Assembly: GCF_008364765.1 (NCBI RefSeq)
Contig: NZ_VTUY01000011.1
Coordinates: 62,001-126,000, forward strand
Source of the DNA: Bacillus sp. CH30_1T
Lineage (GTDB): Bacteria; Bacillota; Bacilli; Bacillales; Bacillaceae_B
Length of the DNA stretch: 64,000 nt
Direction: 5' to 3'
Shown: in pieces, positions 9,389 to 20,709 of the stretch
How the letters are laid out: the number at the start of each line of letters is the position of its first letter
Position numbering within the stretch: the first letter of the stretch is position 1
The notes under the pieces: model-generated
The model's database searches: none
Told to the model about the DNA's origin: nothing
Seen by the model: only the letters and a program-made list of their open reading frames with translations
Made by a program: the position numbers and the translations under genes

Positions 9389-10762
9389 ATGAAAAAGTTG
9401 ATTCTATTACTAACAGTTTTATCTCTTTATTTAACATTAAGTGCCTGTACTTCAGATAAGTCTGCAAATGATAAGGATAAGAAAGATTCGGGGGACAAAG
9501 AGGAAGTCACGATTTCTGTTGCAAGTTGGAGATTGGGACCTGAGGAAGATAATAATCTTGAGAGACAGATGATAAAAGCATTTGAAGAAGAATATCCACA
9601 TATCAATGTTGAAATTGATGAGTCGATTGCAGATCCATGGAATGACTCTTTAGCAACTGCTGCAAGTGCAGGTAAGCTACCGGATGTTTTTGAAATTTCA
9701 AGTATTCCAGTTTCATTGGCAAATGACTGGTTATACGATGTAAGTGATCTAGTAGAAGGAGATGAAGACTTCGATAAGATTTCTGAATCGGTAAGAGAAA
9801 GCCTTACTCATGATGATTCTGTCATTGCTCTTCCTTCTGGCCAACATTTCTTAGGTTACTATGTGAATAAAAGTCTTTACGATGAAGCCAACCTGAATGC
9901 ACCAGAATATGGTATGACGATGGATGAATTTTCAAATTCTGTTCGAGATATTTCAGATATTAACAATGGGGTTATTGGATTAAATCAACCATTCTCTCTT
10001 GTTGAATGGTATCCTGTAGCAGCCAATGAAGATATGGGAATTTTCACGTTTAAAGATGGTCAAGTTAATTTGAATAGCAATGAGTTCATCAGTGGTGTGA
10101 ACTTTGCTAATAGTCTTGTTTCTAATAATTATGTATTTACTTCATTAACAGATGATCAAAAATCAAGCTTTAATGGTAAGGATCCAGCTGAAGTTTGGGG
10201 ACAAGGTGATTTAGGACTTAGATGGGATGGTACTTGGGCTGTAGATGCGATTAATGATTCATCTGACTTTGAGTGGGATTTCATTGGGATCCCTGGTGGG
10301 AAAACAATTGTTGTAAATGATTTTATGGGAATTTCTAAATCTACTGAATATCCAGAAGAAGCCTATTTATTTACTAAATTCATGACATTCGGCAAAGAAG
10401 GATTTATGAAACGATTAGAGATTGCTGATGAGAAAGACATCACATTAAGCTCGCTGCCAATTTCAACAGATCAAGAAATTCTTGATGAGTTTTTCTCAAG
10501 AATGGATGTACCTGGAGTACTTAAGGCGTATGAAAATATCGATGATGCAGTTGTTAACTTGCCAAAAATAGTTCCAGGATATACGGATGCACGTTGGGAT
10601 GCCCCGACAGGAGTTTCAATCAGTGACGAGATACCAAATGCAACAATTGGTCAACTGATCGATGCAAGTGTAAAAGGAGAAGTGAAAATTGAAGATTACA
10701 TTTCTCAAGTCAATGAAATGGCAAACAAAAAACTTCAAGAAGGATCAGATGCACTTAATTAA
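9389..10762 (+). CDS. Extracellular solute-binding lipoprotein, sugar ABC importer
   Basis: A 457-residue family 1 binding protein that would capture an oligosaccharide outside the membrane. The N-terminus is a lipoprotein signal (MKKLILLLTVLSLYLTLSAC) with lipobox LSAC and Cys20 as lipidation site, followed by an Asp/Lys-rich linker. The mature part starts with VTISVASWRLGPEE and shows typical SBP features (AFEEEYPHINVEI, KLPDVFEIS, GYYVNKSLYDEA, WGQGDLGLRWDGTWAVDAI). It is the first gene of a run to 21654 that includes four permeases, but no ATPase is present. A beta-1,2-gluco-oligosaccharide ligand is an inference from the enzymes downstream. Confidence 0.9.
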   Translation: MKKLILLLTVLSLYLTLSACTSDKSANDKDKKDSGDKEEVTISVASWRLGPEEDNNLERQMIKAFEEEYPHINVEIDESIADPWNDSLATAASAGKLPDVFEISSIPVSLANDWLYDVSDLVEGDEDFDKISESVRESLTHDDSVIALPSGQHFLGYYVNKSLYDEANLNAPEYGMTMDEFSNSVRDISDINNGVIGLNQPFSLVEWYPVAANEDMGIFTFKDGQVNLNSNEFISGVNFANSLVSNNYVFTSLTDDQKSSFNGKDPAEVWGQGDLGLRWDGTWAVDAINDSSDFEWDFIGIPGGKTIVVNDFMGISKSTEYPEEAYLFTKFMTFGKEGFMKRLEIADEKDITLSSLPISTDQEILDEFFSRMDVPGVLKAYENIDDAVVNLPKIVPGYTDARWDAPTGVSISDEIPNATIGQLIDASVKGEVKIEDYISQVNEMANKKLQEGSDALN

Positions 10763-10790
10763 GTGATAACAGGTTGAGGGAGGTAATGAT

Positions 10791-13727
10791 ATGAAATGTA
10801 AGGCTTTGTTAGGGGCACTATTCCTACTTTTATTGTTACCGCACACGTCTATCCATGCTGCTGAGAATGAGGTTTTAAAAAAGTCGCCTGAACAATTAAT
10901 AGAGCCTCATTATCGTCTTATCCTCAACGAATGGGAGAGAAATAATATTGATAGCACTGCTCAATTTGAGCGTGCTATCTCTCCCACTTCATTTGAAAAT
11001 ATAGATGAAGATCAGCTATTATCTGATTCAGAAAGCTATGGCTACGGTGATCGTGTAGTCTATTGGGATAATGATGAAACGGTAAGTTTAAAAGTGGAAG
11101 TTGATAAGGCAGGATTGTATGAAATAGGGTTTGATTATTTTCCGCTTGGTGATTTGCTAATGCCAATAGAAGGTGCTATCAAAGTTAATGGGGAATATCC
11201 ATATTTCGAAAGTAGACGCATTGTTTTTCCGGTCAACTGGGAAAATGAAACCAAGAAATTTAGAACTGACAGACATGGAAATGAAATTATTCCAAATCAA
11301 CAACCAATCAAAGAGTGGAACCATATAAAGGCAGCAGACACCAATCATTACTATTCAAGACCGCTCAAATTTTATTTAGAAGAAGGGGAAAACACACTTT
11401 CATTAACAAACTTGAGAGGGGAAATGCTTCTAGGGAAAGTGTCCATTACCTCACCGGAAGATGTACCTGATTATGAGGAATACATAGGTTCAACAGACGA
11501 AACAGCAGTTTCAGGTTTACAAACGTATGAAGCAGAACATCCGTTGAAAAAAAATAGCTCATATATCCGCCCTGTTGCCACAGATAAAGTATCAATTGTT
11601 CCATATGATTCAAAACGACTCCTTCTGAATTCTTTTGGAGGGGAATCGTGGAGTGAATCAGGACAAACCGTAACTTGGGAAATAAATGCCGAAGAAGAGG
11701 GATATCATCATCTTTCGTTTAAAGCATTTAACAATAAATCAACAAGAGCACCTGTTTTTCGCACACTATTGCTTAATGGATCTATACCCTTTAAAGAAGT
11801 GGAACACTATCGATTTAATAATAGTAAAAAATGGTATAATGAAACATTTAGCGATGAGAACGGAAACCCGTATTTGTTTTATTTAAAGAAAGGTAAAAAC
11901 ACACTTACTCTAAAGGCTGACGCATCACCTTTCGGGAGAACTATATTTACAATAGACGAAGTCATGAAAGGTATCGAAGATCTTTCTTTATCAATCCGAA
12001 AGCTAACTGGAAATCAACTTGATCAAAACCGGGATTGGAATATTAGTGAATACATTCCAGGGATTGAAGAGAAATTGAATAAATGGGCGGAATTATTGGA
12101 AAAAGAAAACGATTACCTTGAGGAAGTAAGTGGTGGGCAGGAATCGACAGAAAGTGTTTCTTTACAAATAAGTGCAGACAAATTAATTTCGTTATCTGAA
12201 AATTCAGACGAAATCCCGTACAGATTATCTGAATTATCAGAAGGATCCAACTCAGCTGCACAATTATTAGGAAAACTAATGATAGATTTACAGAAACAAC
12301 CACTCCTATTAGATCGTTTCTATATTCATGGGGAGCAAGAACTTCCTGAGGTAAGTGCTGGTATCTTTGCTAAATTGAAGAATACTGTAACGAATTTTAT
12401 TCAATCATTCTCAGGAGAAAATCTAGCAACAACAGAAGTAGAAGAGGGGACAATTGAAGTTTGGGTTAATAGACCCAGACAGTATGTAGATCTATTACAA
12501 AATATGCTTGATCAAAAGTTCACCCCAGAAACTGGAATCAAAGTAAAGCTCTCTCTGATGCCGGATGAGAGAAAGCTCATTTTAGCTAGTGCAGCGAATT
12601 CTCAGCCGGATTTAGCCCTTGGTATAAGTAACTGGCTCCCCTACGAGCTGGCCATTCGTGGAGCTGCTGTCGATTTAAGGCAATTTGAAGATTTTCCTGA
12701 AGTGGGACAACAGTTTTCCCCTGGGGCATTTCTTCCGCTTATTGTCGACGAAGAAATATATGCTTTACCGGAAACACAAGACTTCTTTGTTCAATATTAC
12801 CGGAAAGACATATTAAATTCTCTGGACATACCAGTCCCTGATACATGGAATGACGTAGTAAATATCCTGCCTGAGCTTCAGCGGTATGGTATGAACTATT
12901 ACACTCCTATCGCTGGTGCGGTTGCATTTAAGCCTTTTCAGGCAACAGCTCCGTATATTTACCAATTCGGTGGAGATTTATACAAAGAGGATGGAATCGG
13001 TACCCGGATCGATAGTGAAGAATCCCTGAGTGGCATTCAATTCATGACTGGATTAAATACGATTTATAGTACTCCGTTACAAGTACCGAATTTCTATAAT
13101 CATTTCAGGTATTCAACATTACCAATCGGAATTGGTTCATTTAACGAATTTGTTCAGCTTACAGCTGCCGCTCCAGAAATTTCAGGATGGTGGGACATAT
13201 CGCTTCATCCTGGAGTGAAACAAAAAGATGGGTCAGTGGACAGGTGGGCGACCGGTTCTGCTCAAGCATCCATGGTATTTGAAGGAGATCATAAGAACGA
13301 GGCTTGGCAAGTGTTGAAATGGTGGATGTCAGAAGAAACTCAAACAGAATTCGCGAGAAACTTACAAACTCAATATGGACCTGAATACATGTGGAATACG
13401 GCAAATCTAAATGCTTTCAGTCAATTACCATGGCCTGAAAACTTCAAAGAAACAATATTGGCACAATGGGAGTATTTAAGAGAAGTTCCGAAAACTCCTT
13501 ATTCTTATATGGTAGAAAGAGAGATTAGTAATGTTTGGAATGAAGTAGTTTTTGATGGTGAGAATGCCCGATCAGCGGTAGATGATTCTGTTGTGACAAT
13601 TGACCGTGAAATGCGGCGAAAATTAGAGGAATTCGGTTATATAGAAAATGGAAAAGTTGTAAAGCCTTATCGAATTCCAACCATTGAAAAGGTTGAAAGG
13701 TGGCTAGAATCCGATGATGAAAAATAA
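10791..13727 (+). CDS. Large secreted solute-binding protein with N-terminal beta-sandwich modules
   Basis: A 978-residue protein with a Sec signal peptide (residues 1-23, cleavage near IHAAEN) and no lipobox. Residues about 75-230 and 245-395 look like two related carbohydrate-binding beta-sandwich modules: each has a [17 protein letters not shown] or [21 protein letters not shown] strand set, then a LLLNG or IKVNG segment. A helical linker follows, and from about residue 553 a complete family 1 binding-protein domain ([48 protein letters not shown]). It is more than twice the usual SBP length. It overlaps the next permease gene by 14 bases, so the two are probably translationally coupled. 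Such fusions occur in Paenibacillus-type sugar loci; the ligand is unknown. Confidence 0.85.
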   Translation: MKCKALLGALFLLLLLPHTSIHAAENEVLKKSPEQLIEPHYRLILNEWERNNIDSTAQFERAISPTSFENIDEDQLLSDSESYGYGDRVVYWDNDETVSLKVEVDKAGLYEIGFDYFPLGDLLMPIEGAIKVNGEYPYFESRRIVFPVNWENETKKFRTDRHGNEIIPNQQPIKEWNHIKAADTNHYYSRPLKFYLEEGENTLSLTNLRGEMLLGKVSITSPEDVPDYEEYIGSTDETAVSGLQTYEAEHPLKKNSSYIRPVATDKVSIVPYDSKRLLLNSFGGESWSESGQTVTWEINAEEEGYHHLSFKAFNNKSTRAPVFRTLLLNGSIPFKEVEHYRFNNSKKWYNETFSDENGNPYLFYLKKGKNTLTLKADASPFGRTIFTIDEVMKGIEDLSLSIRKLTGNQLDQNRDWNISEYIPGIEEKLNKWAELLEKENDYLEEVSGGQESTESVSLQISADKLISLSENSDEIPYRLSELSEGSNSAAQLLGKLMIDLQKQPLLLDRFYIHGEQELPEVSAGIFAKLKNTVTNFIQSFSGENLATTEVEEGTIEVWVNRPRQYVDLLQNMLDQKFTPETGIKVKLSLMPDERKLILASAANSQPDLALGISNWLPYELAIRGAAVDLRQFEDFPEVGQQFSPGAFLPLIVDEEIYALPETQDFFVQYYRKDILNSLDIPVPDTWNDVVNILPELQRYGMNYYTPIAGAVAFKPFQATAPYIYQFGGDLYKEDGIGTRIDSEESLSGIQFMTGLNTIYSTPLQVPNFYNHFRYSTLPIGIGSFNEFVQLTAAAPEISGWWDISLHPGVKQKDGSVDRWATGSAQASMVFEGDHKNEAWQVLKWWMSEETQTEFARNLQTQYGPEYMWNTANLNAFSQLPWPENFKETILAQWEYLREVPKTPYSYMVEREISNVWNEVVFDGENARSAVDDSVVTIDREMRRKLEEFGYIENGKVVKPYRIPTIEKVERWLESDDEK

Positions 13728-14604
13728 GCAGCATTTAAGTACTTCAATTTTTCTGGCGCCTTATATGATCATGTTTTTCACGTTTATTATTTTACCAGTT
13801 GTTGCAGCCGTTGCATTATCTTTTACGTACTTTAATGCAATTGAGATGCCAACCTTTATCGGGTTAGCCAACTATGTAAATGTGATTACGCAGGATGCTG
13901 TTTTCATGCAATATGTACTGCCTAATACTCTGACCTTTGCATTTATTGTAGGTCCTGGAGGATACGTCCTTTCATTCATTTTGGCTTGGATGCTGGCGCA
14001 AATTTCAAAAGTCCCGAGAACTATCCTTGCTTTAATTATTTATTCCCCTTCCATGACTGCTGGTGTTGCCATGGGGGTGGTTTGGAAAATCATCTTCAGT
14101 GGTGATGAAGTCGGCTACTTAAACAGTGTGTTAATCAGAATGGGAATCATATATGAACCCGTCCAATGGCTTCAGTCTCCGGAATTCTTAATGACGATCA
14201 TGATTGTGGTAACACTCTGGGGAAGCATGGGTGTTGGTTTCTTGGCTATGTTATCCGGCGTCTTGAATATTAATAGAGAAATATATGAAGCGGGATATAT
14301 TGACGGGATAAGCAATCGTTTACAAGAAATCATTTACATCACCATTCCATCCATGAAGCCTCAAATGCTATTTGGGGCGGTTATGGCTGTTGTTGGTACA
14401 TTCCAGGCAGGAGCCATCGGTGTGGAATTATCTGGTGCAAATCCTACGCCGCAATATGCCGGGCAATTAATGGTAAATCATTTAGAAGATTTCGGATTTA
14501 TTCGTTATGAGATGGGATATGCTGCGGCGATATCTGTATTATTATTACTGTTTATCTATCTTTTTGCAAAGGTAGCAAAGCAATTATTTGGCGAAAAAGA
14601 CTAG
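13714..14604 (+). CDS. Sugar ABC transporter permease (MalF/UgpA type)
   Basis: A 296-residue inner-membrane permease with about six hydrophobic helices. The cytoplasmic coupling motif appears as [23 protein letters not shown], the EAA loop that contacts the ABC ATPase. The start overlaps the end of the binding-protein gene, with AAAGGTGG upstream; ATG codons at 13714 and 13717 are both possible. It pairs with the permease at 14648 to form one heterodimeric channel. Confidence 0.92.
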   Translation: MMKNKQHLSTSIFLAPYMIMFFTFIILPVVAAVALSFTYFNAIEMPTFIGLANYVNVITQDAVFMQYVLPNTLTFAFIVGPGGYVLSFILAWMLAQISKVPRTILALIIYSPSMTAGVAMGVVWKIIFSGDEVGYLNSVLIRMGIIYEPVQWLQSPEFLMTIMIVVTLWGSMGVGFLAMLSGVLNINREIYEAGYIDGISNRLQEIIYITIPSMKPQMLFGAVMAVVGTFQAGAIGVELSGANPTPQYAGQLMVNHLEDFGFIRYEMGYAAAISVLLLLFIYLFAKVAKQLFGEKD

Positions 14605-14647
14605 GGTACTGTAATAATAATCTACTCTAAATTAGGATGTGGTAATT

Positions 14648-15523
14648 ATGTCATCTTTTCATGGGACGAAAATGAATCCTGATCGATTTCATCGCAGTCA
14701 AATGAAGTTTTATATCGTTTTGATCCCTTTAGCAGTATTTATGATAATGCCAATCGTATATATCATTTCACATGCTTTTAAACCAATTGATGAGTTATTC
14801 GCATATCCGCCTAGGTTTTTTGTGGATAAACCGACAGTGCAAAACTTTTATGATCTCTTTACTAATACAAATGCAACTGGCGTACCGATAACCAGATACT
14901 TGTTTAATAGTATAACCATTACACTGGTTGTCGTATTTCTCACAGTTTTGATCAGCACCATGGCTGGATATGTGCTGTCAAAGAAAAGGTTTAAGTTAAA
15001 GAAAACGATTTTTGAAATCAATACCCTTGCCTTAATGTTTGTGCCTGCTGCGGTTGGGATTCCACGCTATTTATTGATCGAAGAGATAGGCTTGCTGGAT
15101 AGCTTTTTTGCTCATATTTTTCCATTACTTGCAATGCCGGTAGGTCTGTTTTTAGTGAAACAATTTATTGATCAAATTCCAAACGAAATGATTGAAGCGG
15201 CTCAAATGGACGGCGCATCAGATTATAGAATATTTACTTCTATTATTATACCTTTAGTAAAACCTGCAATTGCAACGATTGCTATTCTCTCTTTCCAAAT
15301 GGTGTGGAACAATGCGGAAACATCCGTATTATATGTTAATGATGAAAATCTGAAAACATTTGCCTTCTACATGTCAACATTAGCCGGAGAATCAGGCAAC
15401 ACTGTAGCCGGCCAGGGAATGGCAGCGGCAGCCTCATTAATTATGTTCATTCCCAACTTGATTATTTTCATTTTCTTACAAAGTAAAGTTATGAATACAA
15501 TGGCGCATTCAGGCATTAAGTAA
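14648..15523 (+). CDS. Carbohydrate ABC transporter permease (MalG/UgpE type)
   Basis: A 291-residue permease with about six membrane helices and the EAA loop [25 protein letters not shown]. It is the MalG-like partner of the preceding gene. I take the ATG at 14648; the upstream in-frame GTG (14639) adds only three residues and lies too close to the AGG of the ribosome site. The last residues ([16 protein letters not shown]) are typical of this subfamily. Confidence 0.92.
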   Translation: MSSFHGTKMNPDRFHRSQMKFYIVLIPLAVFMIMPIVYIISHAFKPIDELFAYPPRFFVDKPTVQNFYDLFTNTNATGVPITRYLFNSITITLVVVFLTVLISTMAGYVLSKKRFKLKKTIFEINTLALMFVPAAVGIPRYLLIEEIGLLDSFFAHIFPLLAMPVGLFLVKQFIDQIPNEMIEAAQMDGASDYRIFTSIIIPLVKPAIATIAILSFQMVWNNAETSVLYVNDENLKTFAFYMSTLAGESGNTVAGQGMAAAASLIMFIPNLIIFIFLQSKVMNTMAHSGIK

Positions 15524-15540
15524 CGTAAGGGGGAAGGGAA

Positions 15541-17562
15541 ATGAGGAAAACGTTCATCATCTTGTTTTGCCTTTGGGTATCAGGATTGTTTCCCATACAT
15601 TCCTCTGCTTCCGTTTCTGTTCCATATAAGACAGAAACTTTATCGGCTGATGGAAATGTTATCGAAACTCAAACAGCGTATGTTCCCATTGGGATATTTG
15701 AAAATGAAATAGAAATGGCAACCCCGGAGCATATTTTTATCGATGATAATAACGATATTTATATTGCTGATTCGGGTACAAAATCAGTAACAAAATTTGA
15801 TGAAAATGGAAATGTAAAGCTTATCTTTGGAGAAGGGATATTAAAGCAGCCGTTAGGTGTATTTGTTGATCAAGCAAATGATGTTTATGTTGCCGATTAT
15901 TCTGCTGAAAAGGTGTTCCGATTTTCTGAAGAAGGGAAACTGATTCAAGAATATGAAAGACCGGATTCTCCATTATTTGGAGAAAAATCACCCTATAAAC
16001 CTCAAAAAATTTCTGTCGATCCCAGGGGGAATCTTTATATAATCGGGGAAGGTTCTACGAATGGTATCATTCAGTTGAACAAGGCTGGAGAATTTTTAGG
16101 GTTTTACGGTGTTAATACATCCAGGCCGACAATCATGACTTTTCTGCAAGATATGATAACAACCCAAAGACAAAAAGCGAGCTTATTTATGAAAGTACCA
16201 CCGGCACCGACCAACATAGCACTTGACAAACAAGGGCTGGTTCATACCGTTACTTCTGGCACGGACTGGGAAGTTATTCGGAAATTAAATATCGCAGGAT
16301 CCAATATGCTACCTACTGACATATCTTCAACGAAAAATTTAGTAGATATTGCGATTGGTCCTATTGGAAACATTTATACGGTTGGCTTAGATGGGAAAAT
16401 ATACGAATATGATCGATTTGGTAATCTGCTTTTTGTTTTTGGGGGCAGAGACGATGGACTTAATCGTAATGGCCTTTTCATGCAGCCAACAAGTATAGAG
16501 GTAGATACTATGGGGAGAATTTTTGTCGCCGACCGTGAAAAAGGAACGGTCCAAATCTTTGAACCTACTGACTTTACCGCAATTCTGCATAAAGGACTCT
16601 CTTTATATGCAGAAGGTTTTTATATTGAAAGTCAAAAAAACTGGAAAGAAATTCTCAATCTGAATTCATCTTTTGGTCTGGCTCATACTGCGATGGGTCA
16701 AGCTTATTTTAAACAACAGCAATATAATAATGCTTTAAATGAATTTAAGCTGGCGAATAATAAAATCGGATATTCAGACGCATTTTGGGAGATACGCCAA
16801 AAATGGATGCAGGATCATTTAAGCACAGTAATGGCTATCCTATTAAGTCTATTCATTTTATGGGTAGCAGTCAGGTATATGGATAGAAAGAAGAAGATAC
16901 TAGAGCCGCTTAGGGAATGGTTCAGTAAGGTGAAAAACATCAAACTTATAGGACAGTTATTGTTTTTACTTAGGTTTCTTAAGCATCCGATCGATAGTTT
17001 TTATTATCTGCCAAAAAAAGAGAAAGTATCTGTATTGTCAGCTACCATATTGTATATCATTCTATTTGTCGAATATTTGATCGTTTTATATTGTACTGGA
17101 TTTTTATTCTCATATAAAAGTGTTGAGGATATTAACATATTCTTGGAAGCAGCGACTTTGTTCATTCCAATCATTCTATTTATTGTCGCAAACTACTTAG
17201 TTAGTACAATTACGGATGGTTCCGGAAGATTTCGAGATATTTATATAGGTACCATTTATTCATTGGCACCCATTCTACTATTTATAGTACCCATTACGAT
17301 CGTATCTAACATCTTAACGATAAATGAGTCATTTATCTTTACTTTCTCTATGCAAATTATTATTGTGTGGTCAATTATTATCTTGTTCATCATGATTCAA
17401 GAAATACATGATTATAAGTTTGTTGAAACGATCCGTAATATTTTAGTGACATTTTTTGCGATGCTCATCATGTTACTGGTATTTTTTGTCATTTATGTCT
17501 TGCTCGATCAAGTTTATGAATTCGTATTAACGATCATTCAGGAGGTGATTCTTCGTGTATAA
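15541..17562 (+). CDS. NHL-repeat / TPR / Yip1-like membrane protein
   Basis: A 673-residue protein of unusual build. A signal peptide (1-24) leads into a beta-propeller of NHL-type repeats (about 55-350; units such as IFIDDNNDIYIADSGTKSVTKFDENG and VFVDQANDVYVADYSAEKVFRF). TPR-like helices follow (about 365-420; FGLAHTAMGQAYFKQQQYNNALNEF), then a membrane helix (about 428-446). The end is a multi-span Yip1-like domain (about 475-673). The propeller should face outside. It lies between two permease pairs and overlaps the next gene by 8 bases. Related gene sets occur in Paenibacillus-type sugar loci, but I know of no assigned function; a scaffold or substrate-presenting part of the importer is an inference. 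Confidence 0.8.
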   Translation: MRKTFIILFCLWVSGLFPIHSSASVSVPYKTETLSADGNVIETQTAYVPIGIFENEIEMATPEHIFIDDNNDIYIADSGTKSVTKFDENGNVKLIFGEGILKQPLGVFVDQANDVYVADYSAEKVFRFSEEGKLIQEYERPDSPLFGEKSPYKPQKISVDPRGNLYIIGEGSTNGIIQLNKAGEFLGFYGVNTSRPTIMTFLQDMITTQRQKASLFMKVPPAPTNIALDKQGLVHTVTSGTDWEVIRKLNIAGSNMLPTDISSTKNLVDIAIGPIGNIYTVGLDGKIYEYDRFGNLLFVFGGRDDGLNRNGLFMQPTSIEVDTMGRIFVADREKGTVQIFEPTDFTAILHKGLSLYAEGFYIESQKNWKEILNLNSSFGLAHTAMGQAYFKQQQYNNALNEFKLANNKIGYSDAFWEIRQKWMQDHLSTVMAILLSLFILWVAVRYMDRKKKILEPLREWFSKVKNIKLIGQLLFLLRFLKHPIDSFYYLPKKEKVSVLSATILYIILFVEYLIVLYCTGFLFSYKSVEDINIFLEAATLFIPIILFIVANYLVSTITDGSGRFRDIYIGTIYSLAPILLFIVPITIVSNILTINESFIFTFSMQIIIVWSIIILFIMIQEIHDYKFVETIRNILVTFFAMLIMLLVFFVIYVLLDQVYEFVLTIIQEVILRV

Positions 17563-19834
17563 GAAATGGGCCATTCTTCTTATCGTTTTGTTTTTTCCTA
17601 TTCAGGTAATTGCAACATCTTCTTCTAAAGAGGAACCAGAAACGGAAGTATCAGAGGTACAAGAAGAGCTTTCTAAGCAAACTTTACGTTTTTCCTCCAA
17701 TCAATTTACACAGCCTGAAAAAGAAAGTAAGTCAATAGAAGTTGATACCGCAATGGCTAACTTTGAACAAGTTGCAGAAAATGACACATTAGAACTTTAT
17801 GTCAACCGCGATTCACTTGCCCTGAAAATCATTGATAAAAGAACAGGTTATATATGGAATTCTGGATTAGCAGAAAATCGGGAATATAAGCTGAATGACA
17901 AATGGCGAGATATGGCGAACTCTGCAGTAACCATTACTTATATAGATGATAAAAATAAAGAGCGTGACGAAAATGTTTTCTCAAAAGAAACGACTACTGA
18001 ATTAAACGTTGAAGAAAATGGATTTTCAGCAGTGATTGACTTTAAGAAAGCGGATATCGCACTCCGGTTAGAGGTTGAACTGGATGGAGATGATTTAGTG
18101 GTTCATATCCCTGAAAGTGAAATTGTAGAAGGTGAAAATGGAAAACTTGTATCATTGCGTCTATATCCTTTTCTAGGGGCAGTACAAGGAAATGAAATCA
18201 ACGGATATATGTTTATCCCGGATGGAAGTGGAGCCTTAATTAGATTTGATGAAAACTCAAGGTCTAATTCACCTTACAAGGCATCGGTTTATGGGAACGA
18301 TGAAGGATTTACAAGGTCAGTTGAAGACAAGATGGATACTCAGGACCAGATTAGTCCTCCTCATAAAATAACGATGCCGGTGTATGGTATCGTACATGAA
18401 GCTAAAAAAAATGGGCTGTTTACTGTATTAGAGAATGGAAGTGAATATAGTGAACTCATAGCGTACCCATCGGGTGTATCGACGAACTTTAACTGGATCA
18501 CTTCAGATTATCATTATCGATATCAATATTTTCAACCAACTAGCCGGAGCATGAGTGGCTACAACACATATCAGAAGGATCGGAATCAGTTTGATATCAA
18601 GGAAAGAACCACTTTTTTAGTCAAGGAAGATGCCGACTATGTCGGAATGGCTAAGTCCTATCAACATTACTTGGTGGAGTCTGGTAAACTCTCTCAAAGA
18701 AATGATGAAGTGGATGTTCGTTTAGAGTTTTTAGGCGGGGAAGTTAAAGAAGGGCTATTATGGGACTCAGTATTAAAGATGACCGGTATAAGTGACCTTC
18801 CAAAGTATGTTCGTCAACTTCAACAACAAAATGTTGAAAACATGCATATTGTCTATCGTGGCTGGACGGCCGGGGGATTAACAGGTACACTTCCTGAAAA
18901 ATTCCCTATTGAAAAGGAATTAGGAAGTAAAGCCGATTTTAAAGACACTATTCTTGAATTTAAAAAGAAGGATATCCCCCTTTACTTCTATACTGATTAT
19001 ACAAAGGCTTATGAAGGAGCGGGCGGTTTTTCGGGAAGCACTGATGTAGCCAGGAAAAAAAATGGGGAAACAATGAAGTTTTCTACTTTTGACCGAAACT
19101 ATTTTTATTTAAGTCCGAAAGATTCACTAGAATTGGCGCAGAAAGAAATTGATGATTATAAAGAAAACAGCATTTCAAATTTAGCATTGGACACGAGTAC
19201 CAATGTCCTGTTTTCAGATTTTAATTCAGACAAATCTGCTACTCGTCCAGAAATGGTGGATTTTTACACAAACATGCATGAATTGCTTAATAAAGAGGTG
19301 GGATCTCTATCCTTATATCAACCGAATGATTATTTGTGGTCAGAGATGGAGCGTTACTTGGATATTCCCATGTATTCTTCGAACTACAGCTTTGTAACTG
19401 ATACCGTACCATTTATTCAAATCGTGCTAAAAGGATATATACCATACTATGCTCCATTTTCAAATTTTCAATTTAATAGAGATGAAGAAGTGCTTAGAAT
19501 GGTTGAATATGGTGCCAATCCATCATTTTATTTAACGACTCATTCTTCTCAATTATTGATGAACACTCCTTCGAAAGACTTGTATACTTCTGAATTTGAT
19601 AAATGGGAAGATGAAATTGTAAGACAATACGCTATTGTTCAAGAAAGTTTGGGACAAGTTGAGGGTGCTACGATAAATAGTCGGATTATACATGAAACAG
19701 GTGTTGTGGAAGTATCTTATTCAAATGGTAAATCAATTATTGTCAATTATACAAACGAACCTTATGTGATCGATGGTATAGAGGTTAAGGCCAAATGGTT
19801 CAAGGTAATAAACAAGGGGGATCACTCTTTATGA
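17555..19834 (+). CDS. Secreted DUF5696-type protein, possible glycan-active enzyme
   Basis: A 759-residue exported protein. It starts with GTG 8 bases after a perfect AGGAGGT, and a signal peptide covers residues 1-21. Residues about 60-340 look beta-rich (GYMFIPDGSGALIRFDENS; MPVYGIVHEAKKNGLFTVLENG). Residues about 370-680 look like an alpha/beta barrel (HIVYRGWTAGGLTG, DIPLYFYTDYTKAYEG, NLALDTSTNVLFSDFN, YSSNYSFVTDTVPFIQ). This beta-sandwich plus barrel layout recalls glycoside hydrolases, and acidic residues sit at strand ends, but no known catalytic signature is clear. If active, it would be the only extracellular enzyme in the locus. Its TGA overlaps the next gene's ATG. Confidence 0.75.
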   Translation: MYKKWAILLIVLFFPIQVIATSSSKEEPETEVSEVQEELSKQTLRFSSNQFTQPEKESKSIEVDTAMANFEQVAENDTLELYVNRDSLALKIIDKRTGYIWNSGLAENREYKLNDKWRDMANSAVTITYIDDKNKERDENVFSKETTTELNVEENGFSAVIDFKKADIALRLEVELDGDDLVVHIPESEIVEGENGKLVSLRLYPFLGAVQGNEINGYMFIPDGSGALIRFDENSRSNSPYKASVYGNDEGFTRSVEDKMDTQDQISPPHKITMPVYGIVHEAKKNGLFTVLENGSEYSELIAYPSGVSTNFNWITSDYHYRYQYFQPTSRSMSGYNTYQKDRNQFDIKERTTFLVKEDADYVGMAKSYQHYLVESGKLSQRNDEVDVRLEFLGGEVKEGLLWDSVLKMTGISDLPKYVRQLQQQNVENMHIVYRGWTAGGLTGTLPEKFPIEKELGSKADFKDTILEFKKKDIPLYFYTDYTKAYEGAGGFSGSTDVARKKNGETMKFSTFDRNYFYLSPKDSLELAQKEIDDYKENSISNLALDTSTNVLFSDFNSDKSATRPEMVDFYTNMHELLNKEVGSLSLYQPNDYLWSEMERYLDIPMYSSNYSFVTDTVPFIQIVLKGYIPYYAPFSNFQFNRDEEVLRMVEYGANPSFYLTTHSSQLLMNTPSKDLYTSEFDKWEDEIVRQYAIVQESLGQVEGATINSRIIHETGVVEVSYSNGKSIIVNYTNEPYVIDGIEVKAKWFKVINKGDHSL

Positions 19835-20697
19835 AACCACTTTCTATGAAAACCAAAAAGAGTTTGATTGGTTATGCATTTATTTCACCTTGGATTTTGG
19901 GATTTGCTGTTCTTACAGCATTCCCAGTATTTTATTCTCTATTTCTAAGTTTTCAGAAGGTAAAAGTGACAACTGATGGAATTCAGACAGAAAACGTGAA
20001 TTTTGACAACTTTTCATATGCGTTTGCAGTGGACACTCTTTTTACCCAAAAGATACTGACATTCTTAGAAGAATTGGTCCTATCTGTCCCCATCATCATC
20101 GTATTTTCAATTATCATTGCCTTGCTGCTGAACATGCCAATCAAATTTAAAGGGTTTTTCAGAACCATTTTTTTCCTTCCGGTGATCATTGCAAGTGGAC
20201 CAGTCATGAAGGAATTAATGGAGCAGGGAGTAACGTCGATTCCATCGATCGAACAATATGCAATTTTTGAAATGATCATGTCCGGTACTGAGGGTTTTTT
20301 GAATGATTTGATCATTTATTTAATGGATAATTTGATTTTCATCCTTTGGTTTTCGGGGGTACAAATACTAATATTTTTAGCTGGTTTACAAAAGGTAGAT
20401 CACCAAATATATGAAGCTGCAAAGATCGATGGTGCATCGACTTGGGAACTTTTTTGGAAAGTAACTCTCCCAAGCTTAACGCCAATGGTTATTGTGAATA
20501 CAATTTATACCATCGTTATGTATTCAATCTTTGCATTGAATCCTGTTATTGAACATATTCAAATCAATATGTTTGAAATTAAAACGGGTCTTGGTTATGC
20601 ATCTGCACTATCATGGATCTATTTTCTGATCATTGCCATTGTTTTAGGTATCAGTGTCGGATTACTTACATTGAGAGTCAATAAAAAGTATGGATAA
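19831..20697 (+). CDS. Sugar ABC transporter permease, second pair, MalF-like
   Basis: A 288-residue permease with about six membrane helices and the EAA motif EAAKIDGASTWELFWKVTLPSLTPM. The start at 19831 forms an ATGA overlap with the stop of the DUF5696 gene, with AAGGGGG upstream. The loop near residues 125-160 is longer than in the first permease pair. It pairs with the gene at 20710. Confidence 0.9.
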   Translation: MKPLSMKTKKSLIGYAFISPWILGFAVLTAFPVFYSLFLSFQKVKVTTDGIQTENVNFDNFSYAFAVDTLFTQKILTFLEELVLSVPIIIVFSIIIALLLNMPIKFKGFFRTIFFLPVIIASGPVMKELMEQGVTSIPSIEQYAIFEMIMSGTEGFLNDLIIYLMDNLIFILWFSGVQILIFLAGLQKVDHQIYEAAKIDGASTWELFWKVTLPSLTPMVIVNTIYTIVMYSIFALNPVIEHIQINMFEIKTGLGYASALSWIYFLIIAIVLGISVGLLTLRVNKKYG

Positions 20698-20709
20698 AGG
20701 GTGGTGAAC

